A model generated the notes under the pieces. The model worked only from the letters and a program-made list of their open reading frames with translations, did not search any database and had not been told where the DNA came from. Positions 24,715-36,885 of a stretch of 64,000 bases of DNA are shown here, one piece after another. The stretch covers positions 1,017,316 to 1,081,315 of the forward strand of contig MNCI01008572.1 in NCBI GenBank assembly GCA_015680685.1. Reading direction: 5' to 3'. Made by a program: the position numbers and the translations under genes. Source of the stretch: Gnetum montanum. Taxonomy: Eukaryota > Streptophyta > Gnetopsida > Gnetales > Gnetaceae. Within the stretch, counting starts at the first letter, position 1; the number at the start of each line of letters is the position of its first letter.

Positions 24715-25428
24715 GAGGATTTAAAGCAACGCCCCATGTTCTAGAGGTGGGAAAATCTAAAGCAAGGTTGGAAAATTTGAGCATTGGAATTCTTGGCATC
24801 TTTGCATTTGAACACACTTAGCATTTGGTAGGCATTGTTGCACACCACTGCAGCATCATTGCACATAGCTTAGCACACTATAGACCACTATAGCTCGCAG
24901 GACACTGTGGTGGCCAACCCGGCAGGCACAGACACCATGATGGATGTCACTCTTCGTAGCCTAGATACCTTGAGATTGTGACTATGCTACCTTCTATGCT
25001 TGTTTGTACACCAGGTACCTCCTCATCTTTTCTTTGCATTTAACTATGCTCCTCCCCATTTGGGGTAGTGCCAATTTCTCTCTCGCTCACACTCCATGCA
25101 TTTTTGGAATTTTTCTTGCATTTTAGCATTTTATTGGCATTTTCACTAGTTTTCTACACATTTGCATGTTTGCACCCCTATTTTGCATTGGAAACCTTAG
25201 CTATGCTCACCGTAGTTGACACCATGAACATTGCAAACATTGTGCAAACCTTTGGCATTCATTTTGGTGTAACATCCCGTAAGTCCTAGTTTGATTGAAA
25301 AAATCATTCTGGGCACCCCACTTTCGCTTCCAGCAAGCCCTCCTGCAGATGCTGGATCAAAGTTGCATGACTGTGCACCTCTTGGTATACTGTTCTAGCC
25401 TTCGATGTTTTCGGTTGTCGTAGTTTTC
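24715..25428 (+). repeat. Element B 5' LTR, truncated
   Basis: From CCCATGTTCTAGAGGTGG (about 24731) onward it aligns with 49530-50222. Shared blocks include GCATTTGGTAG, CACACCACTGCA and TTTGGCATTC. Alignment starts at the position equivalent to the TATA box of the right copy, so U3 is missing. TAGCACTAGAAGGAGC at 25429 directly follows and may be a primer-binding site with two G-to-A changes; the tRNA was not assigned. Confidence 0.65.
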
Positions 25429-26100
25429 TAGCACTAGAAGGAGCATGTCTACCATTTCCTTCTATAGTCTCCCTTGGTTGTTGCCTTGCATGCTCTTTGC
25501 ACCCTTATGCAGATTGGTCCCCATCATTAGTTCCCTTGGAACCCTACTTGATAACCACCAGAGCATATATTTTATGCTTAACCAAATTTTGGGTGCTCAG
25601 CAGAGTGTAGCTAGCTCCCAGCATAGGGAGCATAGTCAGCTTTAAGCATAGTTCTAGAGTTAGCCATTTTTTAGCAGTTTACACTTAGTCATTTTTTTTT
25701 GCTTTTTTACACTTAGCCATTTTTTAGTAGTTCTATACTTAGCTATTTTTTCTGTGTTTTCGCACTTGATCATTTTTTTTAGTTAGTAGAGGTAGCCATT
25801 TTTCTCCCTTTTGCATTCAGCAACCTTTGCATTTCCCCCTTGGCACTATGAACCCTTAATAATTTTTGACCTCCACTTCAAGCATGGTTGTTGTTCAGCC
25901 TATTTAGTAGGATATCTAGATTGACCACCCTCCTAGTCCTATCTTGGTATAACAGAGGTAGTCTTTTAGGTTGTGTAACCTACCTCTTGAGTACATGGTG
26001 CTCAACCATGAGTAATATAACTTCGTTTGCGTGAAGCTGCGGGCGGGTTTGTATGTAGACCACCAAGAATGGATGTCAAATGTAGTTTTGAGGTCATACA
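25429..26100 (+). other. Element B leader, T-rich
   Basis: Untranslated leader between the LTR and gag. It carries short T-rich repeats around TAGCCATTTTTT, roughly 45 bp apart, at about 25660-25810. The open frame at 25445-25645 has no recognisable domain. Confidence 0.4.
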
Positions 26101-28444
26101 CTAAAATAGCAAGGAATACTTTCCCTCTACTGTGGACTTTATCCCACTTATAGAACCCTACTAGTGGATGCTAAATAACCTCATCCACAACCTCGAGCAT
26201 GAGGCAGGGACTAACTACGAGAAGCCCTTGTAGGAGGAGCTAGATGAGTTTGAAGCTTGATCTAAGCATGATGACTCATTTCACATCTCATTCCAGTGGA
26301 CAACCTCCACTTTTGTTCCTCCACTATCCCACCCATCTATCTTTAGCAATATAGTTGTTAGCCAAGTGTCATTGCCCAAGTCCACACCTGTGGTGGTGAC
26401 TCACCAAACAAAGTAGAAGTGCCAGGATGTTGCACTTCCTTGTAGCTTTCCTTTTAGTCTGCCCTTCATCATACCTTCACAACCTATTTAGCTTGTCCAA
26501 CCCTTTCAGCTTTCTGTACTAGCAATCATTGCACCTACGCAACCCTATGTGTACACCTTGCACATTCCTTCGTCACACGTGACGTAGGTGTCATTCATCC
26601 CACCTATCATGTAAGCACCCTTCACAATGGCCCAACCCAAAAGCATGTGATGGGGCCTAGCTACTGTGTCAGTGGCACAACCCATACAATAGGCATTGTA
26701 TGTGGTCACATAATCTAGAGCCAGGTTGTGGGCCACACAACAACCACACCAGACAACACAACCCATACAACTTGCTACAACTGCACTAGGCTTGGATCAA
26801 GCATTCTAGCTGATCCAAAGCCTCACCGAAGAGGTCAAGCAGCTTTAGGTTGCCTCCTTTAAACTAGTCCATGTGATGGACTTTTAGCAGGATGATCTAA
26901 TCAATGTTGTAGTTCCACCACTGGCACTACCTACCGGGGTCCTGTTACCCCACTTCACCAAATACAATGTTGAAGGGGACCCTAATGCCCATTTGGTGAC
27001 CTTCTGGTCCAAATCCCTTCTACTACAAGCATGGCCACATGGAATTATTCATGTGTTCACCATGTCCTTAATCAACAAGGCACTAGATTGGTACCGTGTG
27101 CTCCCCAGGGCCTCCATTTATTCTTTGGAGGAGTTGCTCACCCAATTCATCACATGCTTCAAGTATAACTTGAAGCCTAAGGCGATCCTAGATTAGTTGA
27201 TGCAAGTTAAGCAGGTCCACTTAGAGCCCATGCAAAAATTCATTCAGCGGTGGAGTGCATCACTTAACGAGATCTGTGATCCTATTGTAGAGACACACCT
27301 ATTGGCCATTTTCAAGGGGGTAGTGAACGACTTCATTAAGTTAAAGCTATATTACCTTTCCTCGCAATCCTTGAGCCAAGTGTTTACTCAAACCAAGAGC
27401 ATTCAATATGTGGTTGAGGCCAGCAAAGACTTGACCTACGTGGCCTACAAAAATTTGCATGCAAAGAAAGAAAAGAACAAGGACAAGAAAAAATAGGCAA
27501 CCACAACTATCGCAATGATGGCCAATGAGGCTAAGCCAAATAATGTCAAATCAACAGCCAAGCCACCCAAGGCCTCGGCCAATAATAATAAGGCTTCTGA
27601 CTCTAGCATTGTAGTGAACAACCAACCCGCATCATTGGCGTTCATGGGGCAAGCTACCCCAAGGCCAAACTTTGAGCGCAAGGATCACTCAACATATACA
27701 CTATTGCCCATCAAGTCATTGAAGATTTTGGACCAACTGCTTCATGCTAGATGCATCTAGTATAAGCAGATGTCTAAGGATGCTCACAAGAAACATGACT
27801 GATATTGCTAACTCCTTAAGAATCCCTCAACTGCACTACCAAACGAGCCTATGGTCCCCAAGCATTTTAGACTAGACTAGTTTTCCTAGTATCACCAATT
27901 GCCTGGACATGATACAGATTTTTGCATGGCCTTACAGGATGACATACAATGCATGATTGATAGGGGCGAGCTAGTCCTTGATGAAACCAACCCAATTCAT
28001 CCCCAAAACCAATCAATGAGGGTGTACAAAGAGCCTCTCAATGCAAGTGGTGTAGGGTACACCATCAACACTATTAGCGTTGATGACTCAGAGCTAGTAC
28101 AAGGGCCATTCGTGGTTCATGCATCCTCTGGCAACGCTAGGGCCCCCTTGACATCAACTAGATTGAGGATCAATTTTGTTATGAGAGTGCCACCTCAGGC
28201 ACCCATAACATACTTTGTGGTCAGGGTCCCACAACATGTTGCAGCGACAACCACCAAATCACCCTTTGTTATAAGGATGCTGCAACATGCAGAGTCCTCA
28301 CCTAGTAGGAGTTTGGTGGTGGGGAATGCATCAGTCCCTACTTTCCCAAGACCCCATCCTACAAGGGATGCCAATAGAAAATCAAGATGGTACCCCAAGA
28401 GGCCCAATGAACATCTCGTTGATCAAATGCTTAGGCATCACTGA
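26100..28444 (+). pseudogene. Element B gag (Tat type)
   Basis: The N-terminal part is Pro/Gln-rich and broken. The gag domain starts near 26935 with FTKYNVEGDPNAHLV and continues LINKALDWYRVLPRASI and YSLEELLTQFITCFKY in the frame at 26993-27196. It continues at 27197-27496 (EPMQKFIQRWSASLNE) and ends Lys-rich. The frame at 27899-28444 begins LPGHDTDFCMALQDDIQ and MIDRGELVLDE, matching the Tat pattern HxxxGHxTxxCxxLxxxIxxLIxxG around a zinc-knuckle relic. A Pro/Ser-rich linker follows. In-frame stops at several joins show it is dead. Confidence 0.8.
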
Positions 28445-29561
28445 GAGTAAAGGGCACTAGGCCCATCGAATCATGTTCCCCTATCCTCTATCCCCATGGC
28501 CATATCAACTGATAAGGCCACAATAAGCAACCAAACAATGGAGCACTGAGGCTCCAAAATAAGCAAGGTAGGCAAAGCCTAAATGCCATCCATGAGAGAT
28601 TTGTCTTTTGGCCACATGGAGGAGATGAAGGTCAATAACAAGGTAGCAGATAGCGGCAAAGATTTTCTTGATGCTTTGGCCCAGGTCAAATAGGCCTTGT
28701 AGCAAAAAAACACAATGCTTAGCTTGTATGACTTGATAATGATCTTCTTCGCCCACCATAAAATGTTGGCTCATATGTTGACCTCCATTCCTATCATGAA
28801 GGACATCCCAACAGATGAACAATCCATCCACATTATGATGCTTCCTCCTTTCCCACAGGAGTCAAGTTCAATGCCCCTAGCATTTTATGATGAGGCGATC
28901 AAGGTGGACACTAAGAAGGGTAAAGTCATTACTATGCCAATGTTTATCACAATCCACATTGGGTAGTGCGGAATCCGCAAGGTGCACATCGACGATAGAG
29001 TAGAAACTAATGTCATCCTATACACCGTAATTGACAAGCTAGGTTTTGCCAACCAAATCAAACCTACAAAGAGAACATACTTAAAATTCTTCAACAGTTC
29101 ATGCATTTTCATAAGGGGAATGGTCATGATAGCCTTTGTGGTAAGGAAATAATTCCCCATCATAGCAGAACTCATTGTCATTGAGGAGATGCCTAGATTC
29201 AACTTGATCCTGGGCCGTTTTCTCCCCTATCCACCAAGAAATCCACCTTCCATATGAAGGTGGAGAGGTTATTATCTATGGTAGTAATGTAGCCCCTCTA
29301 ACCATTAGCAACATTGACACTGATCAAGGGTTAGAGGTGGAGTTCCCTGATGATGTGCCTCCTGTGAAAGATGAAGGTGAAACATGTGAGGTGGACCAAC
29401 CTGAGGAACCAAAGGGAGCCAACAACCTCCTAGAGGATGCTTTGTGGGTAGAATTACCCTTTGACATAGCTAACGAAGGTCAAGGAGAGTACCGTATTAT
29501 GCCATCTAGGCCCTACATGTTGCCTAACCTGCATCGGGTTAGGAAGCAACTACACAACTAA
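28445..29561 (+). pseudogene. Element B protease and end of gag-protease frame
   Basis: Near 28660-28720 lies KDFLDALAQVK, then SLYDLIMIFFAHHKM, the pre-protease motif of Tat elements. The protease follows: VHIDDRVETNVI near 28985, replacing the usual VDNGSALNV, and PRFNLILGR near 29190-29220. A 74-residue acidic tail (29337-29561) ends the frame at a stop. Pol does not follow for another 6.5 kb. Substitution of the D-S/T-G triad and several stops mark the protease as inactive. Confidence 0.7.
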
Positions 29562-30148
29562 GGCACTCTCTTAGTCCAACATGTGCTAAGTGCTTGCTTG
29601 CCCCTCACTTCTTCATAGCCTGCTTACTTGCTTTTTTGCTTATGCATTTACATTTAGCTTGGTTATTTGTAGTTCATGTTGTTTGTTTTGTTATGCATAT
29701 ATTTCTTTTGTTTGTGTGTTTTTGCTTGTTTACCTTTTAGCAGTTATTCTTTTATGCATGAAAAACATCAAAATACATAAAAATTATAAATTCAAAGTTA
29801 TAAAAATAGGGCCTACCATGGCCAAAAATTGGCAATCTCCCTTACATCGTATGGCTTGAAATGGCCTAATACTACTGGCATGGCCGACCATGGCCCTAAA
29901 GTAGCATGCCATAACAAAAAATGACCAAAAACTAGCAACTGCTATAGCCTAGTTGCATCAATTCATTGCATCAATATCATCAAACACATCATAAATAAAT
30001 GCAAAATTCTACATCTCATACATTCCATATGGCAAAATTCATTTCATCTCATAAAAAATAATAGTACATAGCATCGTCATCTGTGCCATGTGACAAAAAT
30101 ACACAAAAATGCAAAAATGTCCAACAATAAGGCTACATTAAGATGTGC
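29562..30148. other. Non-coding stretch between gag-protease and the antisense gene
   Basis: AT-rich. A T-rich segment lies at 29620-29750, and a GGCCATGGC-like cluster at 29810-29910. It is the 3' flank of the antisense gene and the 3' end of the sense gag-protease unit. No domain seen. Confidence 0.45.
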
Positions 30149-33100
30149 TTAGCCAGTGGTGCTAGGTGGATGTGGAGGCTCCTCTTCATTTGCTACGCTA
30201 TTGGGGCCTACAGCATCACTTGATGCCTATTAACAACAACAAAAAAAAACCTATAAGCAAGTGTAGAATATACAAACTAACAGAAAAAACATAAAAGTAA
30301 CAAAAAACTAACCTATGAGGATCCCACATTGATAATGTCTAGATGCAAACTATCAAGGCCTCCTCCAAATGCTAGAGGATCTTAGCCTCAAATAGCTGCA
30401 TCCAGTCCTCCTGGCCAAAGTCAAGTTCTACGAGGGTATTGCCTTTATCCACGAAGGTCCATGCAGGTGGCCTCATGGAAAATGTGGTAGATGAAGCCTC
30501 CCCTAAGGGTGTGATAATCTCCCTCTTCGGGGACCCACTAACCACTATATGATGAGTAAATATCTTGAAGGCCTATCTCCCACCAATTGCCTCAACAAAT
30601 ATCTCAAGGTGATGGCAGTTGACGGACTCTTCTTTGAGTTGCTAAAGATATGCATCTTGCTTGTGCTTATAGTGGTGTTTGTGGTTCTTCTATATATGCC
30701 CCCACTTGCACACCTTAGCATTGAAATTCTTCCAATCTTGATTTTTCTGGGCAAGTAGGTCCATCTGTAACTAGTGCTTAATGATCTCCTGAGTGGCCTT
30801 GTTCTTGCCCCAAATGGTTGACCAATACCTGGCATAATTGATCTCTACAATACACTAGGTACTATCTCCTTGTGACCAAGCTGCCAAGAAGTCATATCAA
30901 GATTGAAGGTCTTCAATCTTCATGTCTTAGCTCATCACTCTCTCCTGAAGTTTGTGCATGCATTTCCATAGGTGCTCATTTGAGCACTTGCAGAGCCATA
31001 ATACTTTCGTGTAGGAAAGCATGCACTTACTAGTTGCCTTGTACACATGGCGAGGCACCTGCTCCACTTTAGGAATGTATATAGGGATGGCATCTACTTT
31101 AGCCACTTGGTTTAGATTTCAATGAAGCTTAGAACCTATTGGCATGCAATAAGAAAATCAACATTAGCCATAGACTAAGCATAAAATTAGTAAAGCAACA
31201 TAAGCAAAACAACAACATGAATACTGAGCTTGGGATCTGCTTGCTATAGCTGGTCAACCATATCCTCGACAATGCCTTTCATATGGTAGGTAGGCACATA
31301 CAGTGGACCACTAGCAGGTACATTTGAGGTTGCAATCCAACATTGCAATAAGCAACAACTAAACAGCTAAAGATGCAAGGGCGAAAGAGCAATAATAGAT
31401 GACAATATAAAGCACTTACCTAGCAAGCCCTCAGGTGAGAGAGTGTGGGGGAGGGGGGGGGGGAGGGGGGATCTCCTAGCTGCACACCATCAAAAAGGAT
31501 AGCAAAATCACCCTCGTCGGGGTGGAACAACCCCTCCACCTCAAACTGCTAGGAGGTCTTTGCAGGCTCATGTAGCTCCTCCCTGTGTGCTTCTTCCTCC
31601 TCAACTTGAGGGGAGGCCACCTCTATTGCTATTACCGCTACTAGTTCGGTAGCCCTCTTACCTAGTTTACAAACATAACATTTTAGCATTAACATAACTT
31701 AGTGAAAAACATAAAAAAATATAAACATAAAAAATGTCTCTATACATATACTAACTTGTAACATCTATGCACAAGCTTCAGATTTTGAGGTGGATCTTCT
31801 TAATGCCCACCTATCCAACTGTAGGAGAAGCTTCCTTTGTCGGGTGGGGCCTCTTGATCTTCACCTTAGATGGCTCCACCATTTCAACAATATAGTGGTT
31901 AGCCTTATTCACATCCCTAATAACAATTGGGGGACACTTGCCTACATTGTCATGGGAATAGTGTAATTGCCCTAGATGACCTTTCATTGTAACTAAGTAC
32001 AACTCATAGATCCCCTCTGGGGGGTCCTGTGAGCAAGTGGTTATGAACCCATCACCCATTATAAGCCATTATCTCGAACCACTAGAAGCTCTGCGAATCT
32101 TTGTAAATATGCTGCAAAGAATGTGAAGTGTATGTGAGAGCTCACTTGGAGATTGTAGCATACCTTGATGATCTCTTTGTGCAGGCTGGTGGCAATGTAG
32201 GAGGCCCAATTGAACCTCATGCCCTCTTGCAACACCTCCTTCATCACTTGCACCTACTCTACCCCAAAAATTTTCTCTTAGGAGAGGAACTTCAAGAAGG
32301 CATGAGCATGAAAGAGAGGGTAGAGCTCCTGGACATCATGCACATGCATGTCCTTGATTGGGATGCCTTTGTGAGATTGGGTGGCTTGCAACCACCACTC
32401 AATCTCTCCTTTGCAGTCCAGATCTCTGTTGGCTTTGTCAATGACCAATGGGTCATCAGTGGGGAGGCTAAAGAGGTCAGCAAAGAAGGCCTTGTTGAGG
32501 TCTAGAACTACCCTCACTTCACACATGCAGGTGATGAAGTGGTAGACATCATTGCTGAAGGAGTCTATGATGGTGACCATTTCAACCACTAGAATGCTTG
32601 GGCTAAGGGCCAAGAAGAGGTCCATCAACCTAGCACATGTGAGTCAACTAGTCAATGCCTTTGAGGCTTGATAGCACAACCAATGTTGTGTACCCTCCAC
32701 ATCACCATATTACATGATGAGGGTGGCCTCAGTGCAGTCCATGGATCACTGTCACCTCTCTTGAAGCAACTGCAGCTACAATAAAGGCAAAAGAAATATT
32801 AAAATCATGCAAAGGCAAATCAACAAGTGCATGTAAGCACACCTATGAGCCAAAATGGTAAATGTTTACATGGAACAAATGGTGTGTAGGATGAAGGCAA
32901 CAATGCAAGTGGCTCTTCAAGGTTGAGCTCACCACTAGCCCACTCCTCATCAAGCTAATCATAAGTATTGCATCACTTGAATGCCTTCAGGTACCACTTA
33001 GGATAATCCTTTAGATCATCTCTCAGTTGTTCAAGGAAAGCCTCCTGAACATTCAAACTAGAGAAAAACACCTCTAGGGTGGTACAAGTCAAGGCGAGAG

Positions 33101-33776
33101 CCTCGTCCTCAGTGTGGAGACCCTAAGCATCAACTATGAATCTAGCATTAAGCATGAGTAGTTAGTGGTTCACAAACTTAGCATGAGCCAGTAGCAAAGT
33201 GTGCACACATAGAGCAACAAAGAGGGTGCTGCTCTTGTTGTAGCAAGAGAACTTTGACATTTGCCAGATCTTGGATAAGGGATGAGTGCACCTAGATCTT
33301 TGGCCTGAACCACCTGCTTTGTCATCACTTGTAGTAGGCTCATCAAACATAAATCTCAGTATGTCCCAGTTAGCTTTGGGCAACAATGTCTCAATGATGG
33401 CACTCGTAGCCTCTGTCACTAAGTGTGACCACATCATCACACTAAAGTGCTATAGCAGGAAGGCCAAGAAATCACTTACCCCTAGTTGAAACCACATTGC
33501 TTGATAACCCACCTACATATCTAGCACAGGCATGTTGGGTACCAGCTCGCTCATGCAACAAAGAATGCCAACAAGCTCTACAATGACTAGGATTGATTTT
33601 AGCAACACTCTACAACTACATAAGCAATAAATGAAGTGTTAGTATATGCTAGATGCATTTTTGGAAAAAGTACATTAAATTAAACTTATCAAAAATTAAC
33701 ATAAAATAACATAGCTTTAACAAAAATATCTTAGGGCCCTTGGGAACCTGTAGGTATAGGATGTCAACATACACAT
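30149..33776 (-). pseudogene. Multi-exon antisense gene in B with FCP1/NIF-like (HAD) domain
   Basis: Proposed exons on the minus strand: 33776-33748, 33615-32870, 32775-31756, 31661-31420, 31310-31225, 31135-30313 and 30226-30149. All introns are GT-AG and 86-132 bp long. Exon 2 reads as an FCP1/NIF domain: ILVIVELVGILCCMSEL (motif I region), GVSDFLAFLLQHFSVMMWSH, SAIIETLLPKANWDIL, LSKIWQ, YNKSSTLFVAL, then ALALTCTTLEVFFSSL. Exon 3 is unrecognised (YGDVEGTQHWLCYQA; GMRFNWASYIATSLHKEI). Exon 4 is acidic and Pro-rich. Exon 6 is polar and coiled-coil-like. The end reads EEEPPHPPSTTG then stop. Catalytic Asp positions are changed and about a dozen stops interrupt it. The donor of exon 2 is uncertain by a few bases. 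The start at 33776 is a guess that keeps frame. Confidence 0.6.
31447..31471. repeat. Homopolymeric G tract
   Basis: A run of G broken by two A bases. Read on the minus strand it encodes the proline-rich part of exon 4 of the antisense gene, after a VQLGD segment. Such tracts slip during replication, and the frame changes here. Confidence 0.8.
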
Positions 33777-36069
33777 TTGATGTGCCTGGTATTCATTGGG
33801 GTACAAGTTTCGCATAGCTTTAGCATTTTGTTCCACATGTTTGCACATTTAGCACTACAAATTGCATGTTTTGGCAATTTCACATTAGCATTTTACATTT
33901 CACAAGGTTAGCATTTTGCACAAAATTTTTAAAATTTTTTCTATCTCCAAGCAACATAGTTTGGGAAACTGCAAAAAATTCTAACTTTGGGTTACCTCTC
34001 TGGGGAGTGTAGTCCAGAAAACATGTAAATTTTTCTAACTCTAGCTCACCCCTAGCTATGCTTTGGACAACTGCAAAGCATGGTCCTAGATTGTAAAAAA
34101 TTCTAATTGCCGACTATGCTCCCCATGGAATGTAGCCCCAAAATTTCAAAAAGATTTTCAAAAAAAAAGACTACATGTTGAGCAGGGGTAATTTCAATGA
34201 AAACCTGGCATCAACTATGCTCTCCTCTCATCACCCAACATCCCATTATAGTGTTGTACATTGCCCTATTGGTCACTCTCACTACACCCCATGCACTGAG
34301 TGCTAGCCACGACCGTGGCCATTGCAGCCACACTGATGACACTGCCAGGTGCCGTGCTGCCTCCCTGGCTTTGCCAAGAAGTAGAACATAGAAAATGCAT
34401 GCTTGCGGTACCCAATCATAGCCCCCATGGCTATGCACCATTACCACAGGGTGCGATGCTCCCATGGCCCCCGTGGCTGCCAAGCACACCTCGCAGGCAT
34501 TTCATTTAAAACAGGAAAACAAAAAAGGAATTAGAGGGCAAACCCTCTGTTGCACATCCTACCTTGCAAGTGGCAATCCTAGGGCAACTGCCAAACCCTT
34601 ATCCTTGCCCTATGGAGAGGAAAATTTTTAAAAAGAAATTATTATACAAAAAAGACAGTCCCTTGCCACATCCATGCCCTGTGGCATGCCATCTTGGCCA
34701 CCATTGATGCCCTCATTCCTCCCCCTATGCCATGCCTAAAAATTTTAAAATTTGAAAAAAAAAAATAATGGCAATTTCCACCGCAACCCTATCCCATGGT
34801 GGGTCACTCATGACCACTACTGGTGCTTGCATTTCCACTCCACACATACTAAGCAATTTCTACAAAATAAACGGGAAAAATGGTAGAAGCCCTTTGCCAT
34901 GGCCTCAACCCTATAGGTAGTGGCTCTTTACAGCTGCCACTAAGACCCAAATCCCTTGCCCTACATGCAGAAAATGTCAAATAAAAAATTCTTTACAGCA
35001 AACCCTATGCGTGTGACTCAGCTGAACCACTTTGCCCTTGCTTGCCACATAAAAAGTAAACAAATGCACATAAACAAAATTTTTTGGTAGTAAATCCACG
35101 AAACCCACAGCCACATTTACTTCCACGGTAGCTACAATTGTGCCAAAGCCCATCATCAAGCACCATGCAAATTGCAAAAACCATCGCTCTTCAAACCCCC
35201 ATGCATGTTGACTTCCTTCCTGGCTATGGTGGTCGCAACGGCCATGGTGGTAGCAGCCCTTGCCATGGCAGGGCATCGTCAAAACCAAGCCCCAAACCCT
35301 CAAAATGGCCAAGTGTAGAAAATGAGGAAAGCACAAGAAATGAAAAAGGGAAGAGTGTAGTTAAGGTACCTAGCTAATGGTGGTGCCCTCCATTTCTCCA
35401 TGTGTGCCCACAGTAGGTGTCCTAGTGCTCGCTCTCCCTTGTCAATCTTGGTCAGTCCAAGGTGCTGGCGTCCACTTTGGCACGACATTCTAGTGACTAT
35501 GCTCTGGAAAGTTTGTGTTTTCAACTTTGATAATGACAAATTTACCCAAGGTGAAAATGTGCGTTTATACCCCTTGGGACCACTTAATTTTTCACCTACC
35601 TTGGGACTATACTCAATAGTGTAGAGCGTAGTTGGTTGGGAGCATAGTCACCAAACTTGGAAATTTTTTTGATTTTTCTAACCACCCATGGACTTAAATT
35701 TTTTTAAAAATTTTTCTTGTTGTCTAGTGAATGCCCAAGCCAACTTTGCTTTTCCAGTGCATCAAGCCTTACCTGAACAACATATCTAGCACATCATGGT
35801 CTGCTAAGACCTTAAACTAGCACTCATGGCCTGTTGAGGCCTAAAACTAGCCCATGCATCCCTTGCTTTTTTAAAATTACATCTACATACGTAGGAAAAA
35901 TTTTATTGCATTACTTTCCTTTATTTTATGCATTGCTTTTGTTAAGACAGGTGTAGCATAACATTTTTCTGGTTACTTTTGTAGGATTTTGGCAAGATTT
36001 TTAACATGGCTACATTTAAGCATCTTCACTCACCCCTAGTCCTCATTGGGCCCCATGGTGATCTTACGC
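33777..36069. other. Long spacer between the antisense gene and pol
   Basis: No supported gene. It contains short CATTTAGCATTTT-like repeats (33830-33930) and GGGACTATRCTC-like words (34000-34160, 35490-35640) that recur in the 3' LTR region at 48760-49140. Other parts are moderately GC-rich with CCATGGC clusters. It would hold the promoter of the antisense gene on the minus strand and the sense start of pol on the plus strand. Open frames here lack domains. Confidence 0.45.
35780..35865 (+). repeat. Two units of a degenerate repeat before pol
   Basis: GGTCTGCTAAGACCTTAAACTAGCAC and a second unit with GGCCTGTTGAGGCCTAAAACTAGC repeat the word pattern of the array at 46775-47060 just after pol. 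Confidence 0.6.
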
Positions 36070-36880
36070 GATGCATTAATCCACAATGCCTAGACCTTGA
36101 GCTCGTAGCCTACAATTAATACATAACATTTGTAGAGGCATTGCCAAATTGGCCAGACTATCTAGTTAGGGCTCTATATCTAGAGGTAGGTGACATCACA
36201 AAGGATCCCCTTGTTGAAATCCATGTAGCAACACCTAGTGGCGAGGCAAAAACATTGAAACTTAGTTTTTTGTTAGAGCCTCAGCATTCCCAAAACATTG
36301 CAAAAGTACTCAACAAAAACATCAAGGCATTTGCATGGTCTTACGAAGACATGTCAGGCTTAGATCCTTGCATAGTGCAACACAACATAATCCTCAATCA
36401 TAGCATAAGACCAGTTAAGCAGAAAGGCTGCAAGGTTAGGCCTAAGATGGCATTGGCAGTTTGTGATGAAATCACCAAGCTCTACAAAGTTAGTTTCATC
36501 CAGGCTATTGACTATGCAGACTAGGTCTCCAACATCGTGATTGTACCCAAGAAAAATGAAAGTATACGTATTTGCATAGACTCTCTAGACCTGAACAAGG
36601 CAACCATTAAAAATAATTTTTTGTTGCCTAGTATTAACCAATTGATCAATACTATAGTTGGTCATGCTTTGTTGTCCTTCATGGATCGGTTCTCGAGTTA
36701 CAACCAGATTTGGATCAACCCAAAGCACCAACTCAGTACTACCTTTATGATCCCTTGGGTACATTTTGTTACACGATGATGCTTTTTGGACTTAAGAATG
36801 CAAAAGTGACTTATCAACAAGTCATGACGTACATTTTTAGTGACTAGTTAGGTCTGCTCAATAATTACATTGATGACATA
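36070..36880 (+). pseudogene. Element B reverse transcriptase, N-terminal part
   Basis: The frame at 36141-36524 contains KAFAWSYEDMSGLDP and IVQHNIILNHSIRPVKQK, the Tat-lineage pre-RT and RT start. The frame at 36537-36779 gives VPKKNESIRICIDSLDLNKA and LLSFMDRFSSYNQIWINP. A shifted frame reaches NYIDDIAV, the catalytic YxDD motif, at about 36864-36885. The coding is then interrupted by A2. Stops separate the blocks. Confidence 0.85.
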
Positions 36881-36885
36881 GCAGT
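36881..36885 (+). repeat. Left target-site duplication of A2
   Basis: GCAGT directly before the A2 LTR, repeated at 44143-44147 after it. Removing A2 and one copy rejoins the RT reading YIDDIAV to VKSK. Confidence 0.9.

Noticed and set aside
32128-32505. 125-aa plus-strand ORF as a gene
   Set aside because: It is the complement of the antisense gene in B; the minus-strand reading has longer-range continuity and intron structure.
34197-35624. Cluster of moderately GC-rich ORFs as a host gene
   Set aside because: Both strands give overlapping short frames without domains, continuity or splice structure; composition alone explains them.
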